64,000 bases of DNA from Varibaculum timonense_A (GTDB taxonomy: Bacteria; Actinomycetota; Actinomycetes; Actinomycetales; Actinomycetaceae). Positions 9,138-18,154 of this stretch are shown here, piece after piece. The translations under genes were made by a program, and so were the position numbers. The notes below the pieces were generated by a model, which did no database searches, was not told the origin of the DNA, and saw only the letters and a list, made by a program, of their open reading frames with translations. The first letter of the stretch is position 1. Each line of letters begins with the position of its first letter. Location of the stretch: positions 310,001-374,000 of the forward strand of contig NZ_JAQEVU010000001.1 in the NCBI RefSeq assembly GCF_027694345.1, in the 5' to 3' direction.

Positions 9138-10670
9138 ATGTGGACATTGGGATGGATAGCGCAGGCGTTAAACACTTCCTGCCAAAATCCCGACATCACC
9201 ATCACCGGAACTGTGGTAACCGATTCTCGCCAGGTAAAGCCAGGGGATTTGTATGTGGCGCGCCGCGGAGAAAGTTCGGATGGACATGATTTTTTAGCGG
9301 CAGCTAAAAAGGCGGGGGCGGCGGCTGCGATTGTAGAGCAAGCACAGGCAGCCGAAACGGTTGGTATTGCCTATGTGCAAGTTCCGGAAGCCACCCGGGC
9401 TTTAGGTTGGCTAGCCCACCAACATCTAGCTTTTTTGCGGCAACAAAGTGGGGGCAAAAAACCGATTTGTGTGGGTATTACCGGTTCGGCCGGTAAAACT
9501 ACCACTAAGGATTTATTGTCGGTGCTCCTTACTAAGCTCGGAAAGGTAGTTGCCCCGGAAAAGTCCTATAACAACGAGGTAGGGCTACCATTAACTGTGC
9601 TGAAAGCAGAGGAGGACACTGACTTTTTGGTGCTGGAAATGGGGGCTTCCGGTCTGGGGCATTTGGCGCTCCTAACCGAGATTGCCCCCTTGGATATGGC
9701 GATTGAGCTCATGGTGGGACATGCCCATCTGGGAGGATTTGGAGGGATAGAAGCGCTGGCTAGAGCCAAGGCGGAACTGCTTTGGGGGCTACGGAATTTT
9801 CCTGAAGAACGCTCGTTTTCCCTTAGTCCGGAGGCTGAGTGCGCTAAGCAGAGTTTCGCTGAAGATGGCTACCAAGACTCTTTTTCGCAGCTAACAGCTA
9901 AAACTTCCCTAGCTATCTTGAACATAGATGATGAAAGAGTGCGTCAAATGGCTCGCGGACAGGCGGTTCGTTATTTCGGGTCGCTGGAAACTGCTAATGA
10001 TTTGGGGCTTTTTGCAAAGAGCAACGGGGTTTATGTCTCCCAGATAACTATGGATGGCAAAGGACGAGCCGAGTTTTTAATCACTCGCGGTAAAGAAAGC
10101 GTGAAGGTGAAGCTGGGGCTAATCGGGAAACATAATGTCTCTAATGCTTTGGCGGCTGTTACCGCTGCTACCGAGCTGGGGCTGGGTCTGCAAGATGCCG
10201 CCTTAGTCCTAGAAAAAGCACGTCCTCTTTCTGAACACCGCCTGGCAGTTAGGGAAATCGAATCCGATATTACGGTTATAGATGATTCTTATAATGCGAA
10301 TCTTGATTCTATGCGCAGCGGGATAAAAACTCTGCAGACTTTAACGCAGGCAAAAGGACGAGGACGCACAGTAGCGGTTCTCGGGGAAATGTTGGAGCTG
10401 GGTGCAGATTCTGCCGAGCATCACCGCTTGGTCGGCGAGGCTTGTTTGGAGGCAAAAATAGCGGTTGTTATCACCGTAGGCGAGCAAGCAAAGCCGATTT
10501 ACGCAATGGTTTCTGACCACGCCGAAGCCCAACACGTTGAAAATGCTGATAAGGCGCTTAGAGTAGTTAAACAGGTTATTTCTCCCGGCGATACGGTATT
10601 GATTAAAGGCTCAAACGGGTCGGGGGTTTGGCGTATTGCTGATGCACTAACAGGAGGTAGCAACGCCTAA
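9138..10670 (+). CDS. murF: UDP-N-acetylmuramoyl-tripeptide--D-alanyl-D-alanine ligase (MurF)
   Basis: 510 residues from ATG 9138 after GGAGCGAAGAT. The Mur-ligase P-loop is GITGSAGKTTTKDL (residues 113-126), followed by the MurF signature NNEVGLPLT and EMGASGLGHL. It adds D-Ala-D-Ala to the muramyl tripeptide. Between the usual HLGGFGGIEALARAKAELL and AILNIDDERV blocks there are about 30 extra residues (around DNA 9790-9900), which look like a surface insertion. MurF rather than MurE is supported by the NNEVG and EMGAS motifs. The stop overlaps mraY by one base. Confidence 0.94.
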   Translation: MWTLGWIAQALNTSCQNPDITITGTVVTDSRQVKPGDLYVARRGESSDGHDFLAAAKKAGAAAAIVEQAQAAETVGIAYVQVPEATRALGWLAHQHLAFLRQQSGGKKPICVGITGSAGKTTTKDLLSVLLTKLGKVVAPEKSYNNEVGLPLTVLKAEEDTDFLVLEMGASGLGHLALLTEIAPLDMAIELMVGHAHLGGFGGIEALARAKAELLWGLRNFPEERSFSLSPEAECAKQSFAEDGYQDSFSQLTAKTSLAILNIDDERVRQMARGQAVRYFGSLETANDLGLFAKSNGVYVSQITMDGKGRAEFLITRGKESVKVKLGLIGKHNVSNALAAVTAATELGLGLQDAALVLEKARPLSEHRLAVREIESDITVIDDSYNANLDSMRSGIKTLQTLTQAKGRGRTVAVLGEMLELGADSAEHHRLVGEACLEAKIAVVITVGEQAKPIYAMVSDHAEAQHVENADKALRVVKQVISPGDTVLIKGSNGSGVWRIADALTGGSNA

Positions 10671-11782
10671 TGGTTCCTTTGGGGATAGCTCTTTTAACCT
10701 CCCTGGTGATATCGCTAGCCGGGACTCCGGTACTTATTCGTCTTTTGCGTAAACACCAATATGGTCAGTTCATTCGTAAGGACGGCCCTACCGCCCATTA
10801 CACGAAGCGTGGCACTCCCACTATGGGCGGTTTGGTTATTATTTTGGCAACGGTTGGTGGCTGGATCAGTGCTCATATAGCTTCCTGGACTTTTCCATCC
10901 CCCTCAGGCTGGCTATTGATGCTGCTGATATTAGGTTTGGGACTAATCGGATTCTTAGATGACTATATTAAGATTTCTAAGCAGCGTTCCCTGGGTCTGA
11001 CCCCTTGGGCAAAAATACTTGGACAAGTGGCAGTAGGCACCACTTTTGGGGTATTAGCTTTACTGTTTCCGCGACATGAAAAAAACGGAGTTTTAGTTAC
11101 TCCGGGCTCTACCAAAATTTCAGTGGTACGTGATATTCCCGGACTGGATTTAGCTTTCGCGGGCATTTTCGTAGCCTTTATCCTGTTTGCTTTGTGGGCT
11201 AACTTTCTCATTGCTGCCTGGTCAAATGGGGTGAACCTGACTGATGGTCTTGATGGGTTAGCTTCGGGGGCTTGCCTATTTGCTTTCGGAGCCTACACCG
11301 GGGTTGCCACCTGGCAGTATTATCAGCGTTGTCCGCTGCAAAATGTGGCTCCCCAAGTGGCTGAGGCTTGCTATGAGGTTCGCGACCCGGCTGACTTGGC
11401 GATAATTTCCTTAGCCATAGTGGGAGCCTGTTTTGGTTTCTTGTGGTGGAATACTTCTCCGGCTCAAATCTTCATGGGTGATACTGGCTCTTTGGCGCTG
11501 GGAGGCGCTTTCGCGGGACTGTCGATACTGACCCGTACCGAGTTTTTGGCGGTAATTATCGGTGGTTTATTCGTGTTGATTGTGATGTCTGATGTGATTC
11601 AGGTGGGGGTATTTAAGCTAACCGGTAAACGGGTGTTCAAAATGGCGCCTTTGCATCACCATTTCGAGTTAAAGGGCTGGAAAGAAATAACTATTGTAGT
11701 TAGATTCTGGATTATTGCTGGTCTTTGCGCAATTGCTGGGATTGCCCTGTTCTACGCCGAATGGGTGGTTGCCATCAAGTGA
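10670..11782 (+). CDS. mraY: Phospho-N-acetylmuramoyl-pentapeptide transferase (MraY)
   Basis: 370 residues from ATG 10670 (TAATG overlap with murF; AGGAGG just upstream). It is a polytopic membrane enzyme that makes lipid I from UDP-MurNAc-pentapeptide and undecaprenyl phosphate. Family motifs are in order: HYTKRGTPTMGG near residue 43, the Mg-binding LDDY pair D97-D98, NLTDGLDGLASG, FMGDTGSLALGG, and the HHHFE motif near residue 325. About ten hydrophobic segments fit the MraY topology. Confidence 0.95.
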   Translation: MVPLGIALLTSLVISLAGTPVLIRLLRKHQYGQFIRKDGPTAHYTKRGTPTMGGLVIILATVGGWISAHIASWTFPSPSGWLLMLLILGLGLIGFLDDYIKISKQRSLGLTPWAKILGQVAVGTTFGVLALLFPRHEKNGVLVTPGSTKISVVRDIPGLDLAFAGIFVAFILFALWANFLIAAWSNGVNLTDGLDGLASGACLFAFGAYTGVATWQYYQRCPLQNVAPQVAEACYEVRDPADLAIISLAIVGACFGFLWWNTSPAQIFMGDTGSLALGGAFAGLSILTRTEFLAVIIGGLFVLIVMSDVIQVGVFKLTGKRVFKMAPLHHHFELKGWKEITIVVRFWIIAGLCAIAGIALFYAEWVVAIK

Positions 11783-13218
11783 CTAATGAAATCTGGGCAG
11801 ACCGGGTGGTCTGCGTTATCGGTTTAGGAACATCGGGCAGAGCCTGCCTTGAAGTATTGAGCACTTTGGGGGCGAAAGTTTGCGCTATTGATTCTCGGGA
11901 AGAAGCCCTAGATAACTGCGCTAGCGATTATCCGCGCTCCCAGTTTTATCAGGAGACTCAGGGGAACTGCGAGCAGCTTCTCGATAAGATTCAGCCCTCA
12001 CTGATTGTGGTTAGTCCCGGAGTACCTCCGCGCCATCCGGTTTTTTCTTGGGCACAATCTCACCAGGTAGATTTATGGGGCGAGGTCGAGCTGGCTTGGC
12101 AAATCCAACAGACAGCTACCTTACGTCAAGACACCCCTTGGCTGACCATCACCGGCACTAACGGCAAAACCACCACGGTGCAGATGACTCGCTCTATTTT
12201 GCAAGCTGGCGGATATGAGGCTCAGGCAGTGGGCAATGTGGGTTCTCCGGTGGTTCTAGCTGCCGCAAATGCGAAAGCCCAGGTGTTGGCGGTTGAACTG
12301 TCCAGTTTCCAGCTATATACGGTTAAATCCCTGTCTGCCTTAGCAGCGGTTTGTTTGAACCTTGATGCTGATCATTTAGATTGGCACGGCTCTCGCGAGG
12401 CTTATGTACAAGCAAAAGCGCGGGTATATGAGCGTACAAAAGTTGCTGCCCTCTATAATCAACAAGATTGCCAAACATTGCAGATGGTACTGGATGCCGA
12501 TGTTATTGCTGGGTGTCGCGCTATTGGTTTTACCACCGGTACTCCCGATATCTATCAGCTAGGAATTGTTGAGAATATGCTGGTCGATAGAGCCTATAGC
12601 CCCAATCCCCAAAAAGAGGCGATCGCGCTTGCCGGTCTGGGGGATTTCCACTACTACCAGGGGGAACCAGGGATTACCGTCCTTCAAGATGCCTTGGCAG
12701 CTGCCGGTCTTACCCGAGCCTTTGGGGTAAAACCCGAGGACGTTCGGGACGGGATACGCGCGTTCAAACCCGAGGCTCATCGGCGGGCTACCGTTGGGAA
12801 TGCAGCTCAGGTTACCTGGATTGATGATTCCAAAGCCACCAACACTCATGCGGCAGCGGCTTCCTTAGCGGGTTTACCTCCGGCTTCGGTGGTTTGGATT
12901 GCGGGGGGAGACGCGAAAGGGCAGTCTTTTGACCAGCTAGTTAAAGACGTGGCTGCCACTTTGCGCGGGGTGGTGCTAATCGGTGAAGACCGCTCAGCTT
13001 TACGCACCGCACTATCCAAATATGCCCCGAAAGTTCCGGTGGTTGAGGTTAGTTCTCATGAGGACATGATGTTCTCGGTGGTTAATGAAGCAGTGGCACT
13101 TTCGCTTCCGGGGGACAAGGTGATTTTGGCACCTGCCTGTGCATCGTGGGATCAGTTCGCGAACTATTCTCAACGCGGTCAGGCTTTCGCTAAGGCCGTT
13201 GCCCGTTTGGAGGGATAG
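11779..13218 (+). CDS. murD: UDP-N-acetylmuramoylalanine--D-glutamate ligase (MurD)
   Basis: I place the start at GTG 11779, which overlaps the mraY stop as GTGA and gives a 479-residue protein. The open frame runs back to 11725, but that would read far into mraY. The N-terminal Rossmann segment VVCVIGLGTSGRACLEVL binds the UDP part, and the ATP loop is TGTNGKTTTVQM. LNLDADHLDWHGS and DSKATNTHA are typical of MurD. It adds D-glutamate to UDP-MurNAc-L-Ala. The stop is two bases before ftsW. Confidence 0.94.
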   Translation: MTNEIWADRVVCVIGLGTSGRACLEVLSTLGAKVCAIDSREEALDNCASDYPRSQFYQETQGNCEQLLDKIQPSLIVVSPGVPPRHPVFSWAQSHQVDLWGEVELAWQIQQTATLRQDTPWLTITGTNGKTTTVQMTRSILQAGGYEAQAVGNVGSPVVLAAANAKAQVLAVELSSFQLYTVKSLSALAAVCLNLDADHLDWHGSREAYVQAKARVYERTKVAALYNQQDCQTLQMVLDADVIAGCRAIGFTTGTPDIYQLGIVENMLVDRAYSPNPQKEAIALAGLGDFHYYQGEPGITVLQDALAAAGLTRAFGVKPEDVRDGIRAFKPEAHRRATVGNAAQVTWIDDSKATNTHAAAASLAGLPPASVVWIAGGDAKGQSFDQLVKDVAATLRGVVLIGEDRSALRTALSKYAPKVPVVEVSSHEDMMFSVVNEAVALSLPGDKVILAPACASWDQFANYSQRGQAFAKAVARLEG

Positions 13219-13220
13219 TT

Positions 13221-14567
13221 GTGGCTAGGCAAAAAGTTGTGGAGAACAATAGGGGTACACGACCGGGCGCCGCTGCGAAAGTAAAAGCCAAGATTCCTAG
13301 AATCCAAGTAAAGTTAGCGGATAGTTTTCATTCCGATAATCCCGATGGGAAGCGTAAACTGCTCAGGCTATGGAAATCCGTCACCCAGGCTCCCTTATTT
13401 AACTATCAGTTGTTATGGTTCTTAATCATTGCGCTTTCGGTAATTGGATTGCTAATGCAGTTTTCTGCCTCGGTAATCTTGGAGCTGTCGGCAGGAACTA
13501 CGCCCTATTGGGGGATAGCGCGTCCTTTACTTATTGTGGCAATGGGTTTCGCTTTCATGGTTGCCGTTTCCCGTATGCCAGCTCACTATCTGCAGTTTCT
13601 TTCACCTTTTATCCTGTTTTTGGCAGTAGTCGGTCAGTTGGCGGTGTTTACTTCCCTAGGACGCGCCCAGGGCGGTAACCGCAACTGGGTTTATGTGCCC
13701 GGTATTAACCAGGTCTTTCAGCCCTCCGAGTTCTTAAAAGTAGCCTTCATTTTGCTGCTAGTTACGGTGTTCGCGAGCGGCAAATGCAAGATTGAATCCC
13801 TGTCTTCGCTGTTTATCTGGGTAGGACTACCTTTTGTGATGATTGCGGCTCTGGTTATGGCTGGTCACGATATGGGAACGCTGCTTATCTTCGTTTCTAT
13901 TTTGCTTTGTGTGCTGATGGTAGTCGGGATTTCGATGCGTTATTTGACTGCCGGAATCGCCTTGTTGGGGATAGCGGCTTTAGCTGCGGTTTTGGTATCT
14001 CCATCCCGACGGCGGCGGGTATTGTCTTTTCTTAGTTCTGAACATGCAGACCCGATGGGTTCGGGTTTGCAACCACTGCGTGCCAAATGGGGGCTGGGAA
14101 CCGGGGGACTGACCGGGGTGGGACCGGGCGCTTCTCGTCAGAAATGGAAGTATTTGCCCGAAGCCCATACCGACTTTATCTACGCTATTTTAGGTGAAGA
14201 GTTTGGGCTGTTTGGAACCCTTTTGGTGTTGCTGCTTTTCGGATTGTTGGCATGGGTGTTGTGTCGCTTAATCATTCATTCTTCCAGCCTGGCTACCCGG
14301 ATATGCGCCGCGGGAACTTTAGGGTGGGTTATAGTACAGGCTTTAATAAATATCATGGTAGTAATCGGATTCTTACCGGTAGTCGGGGTGCCGCTTCCCC
14401 TAGTTTCTTCCGGAGGCTCTACCGCTTTAGCTACCTTGATACAAATGGGGGTGCTTTTGAGCTATGTGCGGTCAGAACCGGGGGTTAAAGAGGCAGCGGT
14501 CAGGCTGCCGAAATATCTACGCTCCAGCAGAGCTGTTAGCGTGAGGAGGAACGATGGGACAAAATAA
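13221..14567 (+). CDS. ftsW: SEDS peptidoglycan glycosyltransferase FtsW
   Basis: 448 residues from GTG 13221, with GGAGGGATAG upstream. A basic N-terminus of about 60 residues precedes roughly ten membrane segments. SEDS hallmarks are present: NRNWVYVPGINQVFQPSEFLK, MAGHDMGTLLIF with the conserved aspartate, EAHTDFIYAILGEEFG, and the C-terminal PLPLVSSGGSTALA. It polymerises lipid II at the septum together with FtsI. Its position between murD and murG supports FtsW over RodA. Confidence 0.94.
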   Translation: MARQKVVENNRGTRPGAAAKVKAKIPRIQVKLADSFHSDNPDGKRKLLRLWKSVTQAPLFNYQLLWFLIIALSVIGLLMQFSASVILELSAGTTPYWGIARPLLIVAMGFAFMVAVSRMPAHYLQFLSPFILFLAVVGQLAVFTSLGRAQGGNRNWVYVPGINQVFQPSEFLKVAFILLLVTVFASGKCKIESLSSLFIWVGLPFVMIAALVMAGHDMGTLLIFVSILLCVLMVVGISMRYLTAGIALLGIAALAAVLVSPSRRRRVLSFLSSEHADPMGSGLQPLRAKWGLGTGGLTGVGPGASRQKWKYLPEAHTDFIYAILGEEFGLFGTLLVLLLFGLLAWVLCRLIIHSSSLATRICAAGTLGWVIVQALINIMVVIGFLPVVGVPLPLVSSGGSTALATLIQMGVLLSYVRSEPGVKEAAVRLPKYLRSSRAVSVRRNDGTK

Positions 14568-15675
14568 ATCGGTACTTTTGGCTGGAGGGGGAACCGCTGG
14601 CCATGTTAATCCGCTCCTGGCAGCGGCTGATGATTTGAAATCCCAGGGCTGGAAAGTCACCATTATCGGCACTAGAGGGGGCAAGGAGGCAGAGCTGGTT
14701 CCAGCTCGTGGTTTCCAATTGCATACCATAGAACGGATTCCGTTCCCGCGCCGTCCTTCCCTACAGTTTTTTACTCTTCCAAAGCGAATGCGCGCTAGCG
14801 TCAAAAAAATAGAAACCCTGATAAAGAAAAACCGGGTGGGTGTAGTTATTGGCTTTGGAGGATATGTCTCCACCCCCGCCTATTTAGCTGCGCGCCGGAC
14901 AGGTGTCCCGTTAATTATTCATGAACAAAATGCGCGACCGGGTTTAGCTAACCGTTTAGGGGCACGTTGGGCAAAAGTCGTGGCTTTAACTTTTCCATCT
15001 ACCAAACTGCGGGCTAAAGCGGGTAAAACTCTAGCTACTGGTTTACCGCTGCGTCCAGAAATAGCTGCTTTGGCGAGGGCGCGACAAAATAAAGCGGAAA
15101 TGGAACGCCGGCGGGCAGTGGCTTTAGAATCTTTTGGTCTAGATTCCTCGAAGCCAACTTTACTGGTTACCGGCGGCTCTTTGGGGGCGCTTTCACTTAA
15201 TCAAGCCATGCAGGCAGCCTTAGCGCATTTGCCAGACAATATTCAAGTTATTCATTTAACCGGTAAAGGTAAAGATGCGGAACTGCGTCAAGTACTGCCG
15301 GAGAGCTTAAAGCCGCGATATCGGATTCTTGACTACTTAATTGATATGGAAAGAGCCTTGGCAGCAGCTGATTTGGTGGTGTGTCGCTCCGGGGCGGGGA
15401 TGGTAGCCGAGATAACAGCGCTGCGTTTGCCAGCTATTTACGTGCCTTTGCCAGTCGGCAATGGAGAGCAGCGTCTAAATGCCGAGGACGCGGTTAAATG
15501 CGGGGGAGCGTTAATCGTAGATAATGACAAGTTTGATAGTTCATTTGTTATCGAGACGGTGATTCCTTTGCTGCTATCACCACAACGTTTGGATGATATG
15601 CGCAGCGCATTACCCGCAGAGGGCATTGATGCTGCTGAAAAACTAACTAGAATCGCTGAGGAAATAAGTAAATGA
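14554..15675 (+). CDS. murG: UDP-GlcNAc:lipid I N-acetylglucosaminyltransferase (MurG)
   Basis: 373 residues from ATG 14554, which lies inside the 3-prime end of ftsW (14-base overlap) behind GTGAGGAGGA. The N-terminal glycine loop GGGTAGH is at residues 11-17, followed by GFGGYVSTPAYLAA, HEQNARPGLANRL, VTGGSLGALSLNQ, and the donor-binding CRSGAGMVAEI block with the GNGEQ motif. It converts lipid I to lipid II on the cytosolic membrane face. Confidence 0.95.
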   Translation: MGQNKSVLLAGGGTAGHVNPLLAAADDLKSQGWKVTIIGTRGGKEAELVPARGFQLHTIERIPFPRRPSLQFFTLPKRMRASVKKIETLIKKNRVGVVIGFGGYVSTPAYLAARRTGVPLIIHEQNARPGLANRLGARWAKVVALTFPSTKLRAKAGKTLATGLPLRPEIAALARARQNKAEMERRRAVALESFGLDSSKPTLLVTGGSLGALSLNQAMQAALAHLPDNIQVIHLTGKGKDAELRQVLPESLKPRYRILDYLIDMERALAAADLVVCRSGAGMVAEITALRLPAIYVPLPVGNGEQRLNAEDAVKCGGALIVDNDKFDSSFVIETVIPLLLSPQRLDDMRSALPAEGIDAAEKLTRIAEEISK

Positions 15676-17084
15676 CCGAGACAAAATATCACTTGATTGG
15701 CATCGGCGGAGCTGGAATGTCAGTGGTGGCACAGCTATTTGTGGAACGTGGCTGGCAGCTTAGCGGTTCGGATCAAGCAGATTCTGCTAACCTGTCGAGG
15801 CTTAAACAACTGGGGGTTGAATGCTGGGTGGGGACTCAGCCGCAGAAAATCACCCCCGAGATGACTATTGTTTATTCCAGTGCGATTCGCCCTAGTAATC
15901 CCGAATTTGCTGCCGGTAAAGCTGCCGGTTGTAGATTTATGCATCGCTCCCAGGCACTGGCGCTAGCGGCAGCTGACCGTAAGTTTGTGGCCGTGGCGGG
16001 GGCGCATGGGAAAACCACCACTTCGGGGATGATAGCTCAGACTTTTTCTCAACTCGGCGCTGACCCCTCGTTCGCGGTTGGCGGGGTGGTCACCCACTAC
16101 CAGACGGGTGCCCATTTAGGCACAGGAGAGTATTTTATTGCCGAGGCTGATGAATCTGATGGTTCTTTCCTGAATTACCGCCCCCAGCTGGCGATTATTA
16201 CCAATATCGAGGCCGATCACCTCGATAACTATGGCTCCTCGGAACAGTTTGCGCGAGCTTTTTTCGATTTTGCACATTGCATTGAACCCGGTGGAACCCT
16301 AATTCTTTGTACTGATGACCCCGGTTGCCGTACCTTGCTAAAACAGCTTCGTCCTCAGGGGGACTTAGATGAAAGTTGCTCCCCTAAAATCCGGATACTG
16401 GGATACGGATTACAAGCACCTCCCGCCGGTTTGGATGACTTTTGCCTGGTTAAACCCCTGCTTGCAGAACCAAACTCTGTAAGTGCCCAGTTTAACCGAG
16501 GTCAGGAGACTACCACCGTTAGTTTGCCAATGCCAGGCGAGCATAACCTTTTAAACGCGGCAGCAGTATTTTTAGCCGCCCGTATCGCCGGTTTTTCGGC
16601 AACAGAGACTGCGGGTGCTCTTGCTGAGTTCGAGGGAACTGCTCGCCGCTTCGAGACTAAAGGTGAAGTAGGCGGGGTAAGAGTTATTGATGACTACGCT
16701 CATCACCCCACCGAGGTGGCAGCCTTGATGCGTCAATCGCGGGAAGCAGCCGGTAAAGGGCGAGTCTTGGTGGTATTTCAACCCCATCTATATTCTCGAA
16801 CCAAAAATTTTGCGTCCCGTTTTGCTGCGGCTCTTGACCTGGCAGATAGGGCAGTTGTTTGTGATATTTATGGGGCGCGCGAAGATCCGCTCCCCGGAGT
16901 TACCTCCAGGATTATCACCGATAAAATGCAGCGCGGTAGTTATGTGGCAGATAAAGATGAAGCTGCTCGCCTTATCGCTAATGAGGCTCACGGCAGCGAT
17001 TTAATCCTAACCGTGGGGGCAGGGGACATAACTAAAGCTACAACGGTAGTCTTGGCGGTGTTAAAGCAGAGGTTTTCGCAGTGA
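15672..17084 (+). CDS. murC: UDP-N-acetylmuramate--L-alanine ligase (MurC)
   Basis: 470 residues from ATG 15672 with an ATGA overlap with murG. Motifs are HLIGIGGAGMSVVAQL at the N-terminus, the ATP loop AGAHGKTTTSGM with K114, EADESDGSF, NIEADHLDNYGS and DDYAHHPTEVAA. It attaches the first residue, L-alanine, to UDP-MurNAc. The length and motif set are normal. The 3-prime end overlaps ftsQ by four bases (GTGA). Confidence 0.95.
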   Translation: MTETKYHLIGIGGAGMSVVAQLFVERGWQLSGSDQADSANLSRLKQLGVECWVGTQPQKITPEMTIVYSSAIRPSNPEFAAGKAAGCRFMHRSQALALAAADRKFVAVAGAHGKTTTSGMIAQTFSQLGADPSFAVGGVVTHYQTGAHLGTGEYFIAEADESDGSFLNYRPQLAIITNIEADHLDNYGSSEQFARAFFDFAHCIEPGGTLILCTDDPGCRTLLKQLRPQGDLDESCSPKIRILGYGLQAPPAGLDDFCLVKPLLAEPNSVSAQFNRGQETTTVSLPMPGEHNLLNAAAVFLAARIAGFSATETAGALAEFEGTARRFETKGEVGGVRVIDDYAHHPTEVAALMRQSREAAGKGRVLVVFQPHLYSRTKNFASRFAAALDLADRAVVCDIYGAREDPLPGVTSRIITDKMQRGSYVADKDEAARLIANEAHGSDLILTVGAGDITKATTVVLAVLKQRFSQ

Positions 17085-17983
17085 ACCGCGAGAAGTCCGC
17101 TTTTGTTCGCCGCCCGAAAGCTACTGTGGTTTCGGGGAAAAAACCGGTTCGTCCTCGTAAAAGCAGAAATGAACTGAAAAGAGAGGACGGCGCAAATAAA
17201 TCCGGGTCACAGTTAGCTACCCGCCAGGTTACCTTATCTTCCAAAGACAAAGGGGTGGTCTCTAGTGGGCTTGCTAAGCGCCGGGAAGAGCTTAAACAGG
17301 TAAAGCGCAGGCAGCGACGGCGGAAAATAGTTATCGGAGTGCTGGTAGCGCTGTTAGTGGGAACTAGCGGATATTTGCTGGGCTTTTCCCCAGTTTTTGC
17401 GTATGATTCCGCTAAAACTCGGGTGATGGGGGCAAACTCCCAGGTTACGACCCAGCAGGTAAAAGAGGAACTTGCTAACTATGCGGGTAGACCCTTGTTG
17501 CGTTTTCCCACCTCAGAGGCTGCTTCCTCGTTACAACGTGCTAATCCCTGGGTAAAACAGGCGAAGGTAAAACGAGAATTCCCGCGAGGAATAGCCGTTT
17601 ACCTCACGCTACGTACCCCAGTAGCAAAAACAGCGCAAGGAAAAGTGGTTGATTTAGAGGGAAAGCTGCTGCCTGCCCAAGGTTTCGATACTTCTAAACT
17701 GCTAGAGGTAGCTAGTAGCTGTCCCCAAAGCGATATTGAAGATTGTCTAAAATCTGTAGCTCAAGTAGTGCAATTTCTCCCCGCAGAAATAAAACAAAAG
17801 ATAAAAAGCGCTCAGGTAGCTCGTTTAGATAATGTGGAGCTGCAATTGCAATCGGGAGCAAAAGTTATCTGGGGTAAAAACGGTGATAATCAGAAAAAAG
17901 CACAGGTATTAACGGTGCTTTTGCAGCGCGCGGGCAGTATCTATAACGTCACCGATTATGCGCATCCCACTATTTCAAATTAG
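17081..17983 (+). CDS. ftsQ: Cell division protein FtsQ (POTRA domain)
   Basis: 300 residues from GTG 17081. A long, very basic cytosolic N-terminus (about 80 residues) precedes one membrane helix (about 83-104), then a POTRA domain that begins with the conserved VMGANSQVTTQQVKEEL and contains NPWVKQAKVKREFPRGIAV. The C-terminal beta domain follows. FtsQ links early and late divisome proteins. It is the last dcw gene here. FtsZ, which usually follows in actinobacteria, is replaced by leuS. Confidence 0.9.
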   Translation: MNREKSAFVRRPKATVVSGKKPVRPRKSRNELKREDGANKSGSQLATRQVTLSSKDKGVVSSGLAKRREELKQVKRRQRRRKIVIGVLVALLVGTSGYLLGFSPVFAYDSAKTRVMGANSQVTTQQVKEELANYAGRPLLRFPTSEAASSLQRANPWVKQAKVKREFPRGIAVYLTLRTPVAKTAQGKVVDLEGKLLPAQGFDTSKLLEVASSCPQSDIEDCLKSVAQVVQFLPAEIKQKIKSAQVARLDNVELQLQSGAKVIWGKNGDNQKKAQVLTVLLQRAGSIYNVTDYAHPTISN

Positions 17984-17992
17984 CCCCGTTTT

Positions 17993-18018
17993 CCCAGGTT
18001 TTTAGGGGAAACCTTGGG
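17993..18018 (+). other. Hairpin after ftsQ / before leuS
   Basis: CCCAGGTTT (17993-18001) pairs with AAACCTTGGG (18009-18018) with one bulge and a 7-base loop. It begins 10 bases after the ftsQ stop. No T-run follows. It may act as a terminator-like end to the dcw transcript or as part of the leuS leader, which runs to 18154. No T-box sequence was found in this leader. Confidence 0.4.
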
Positions 18019-18154
18019 GGTAATTGAGCCGGATGGGGAGGGCAGCGAGGCGATTCCTACTTGCGGTGAGGACCGGTTGGCAAACTTGATTGCGAAATCA
18101 GGGCTAGCCCTGAATGCGGTAGGCTTTGAGAAGGAACTGAAGGGAGAAAAAGTA

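Noticed and set aside
17984..18154. Leucine T-box riboswitch before leuS
   Set aside because: The conserved T-box sequence and a specifier stem were not found; only one hairpin is present.
18014..18154. N-terminal 47-residue extension of LeuRS
   Set aside because: The extension lacks a ribosome site and family similarity; ATG 18155 has both a purine-rich site and the normal LeuRS N-terminus.
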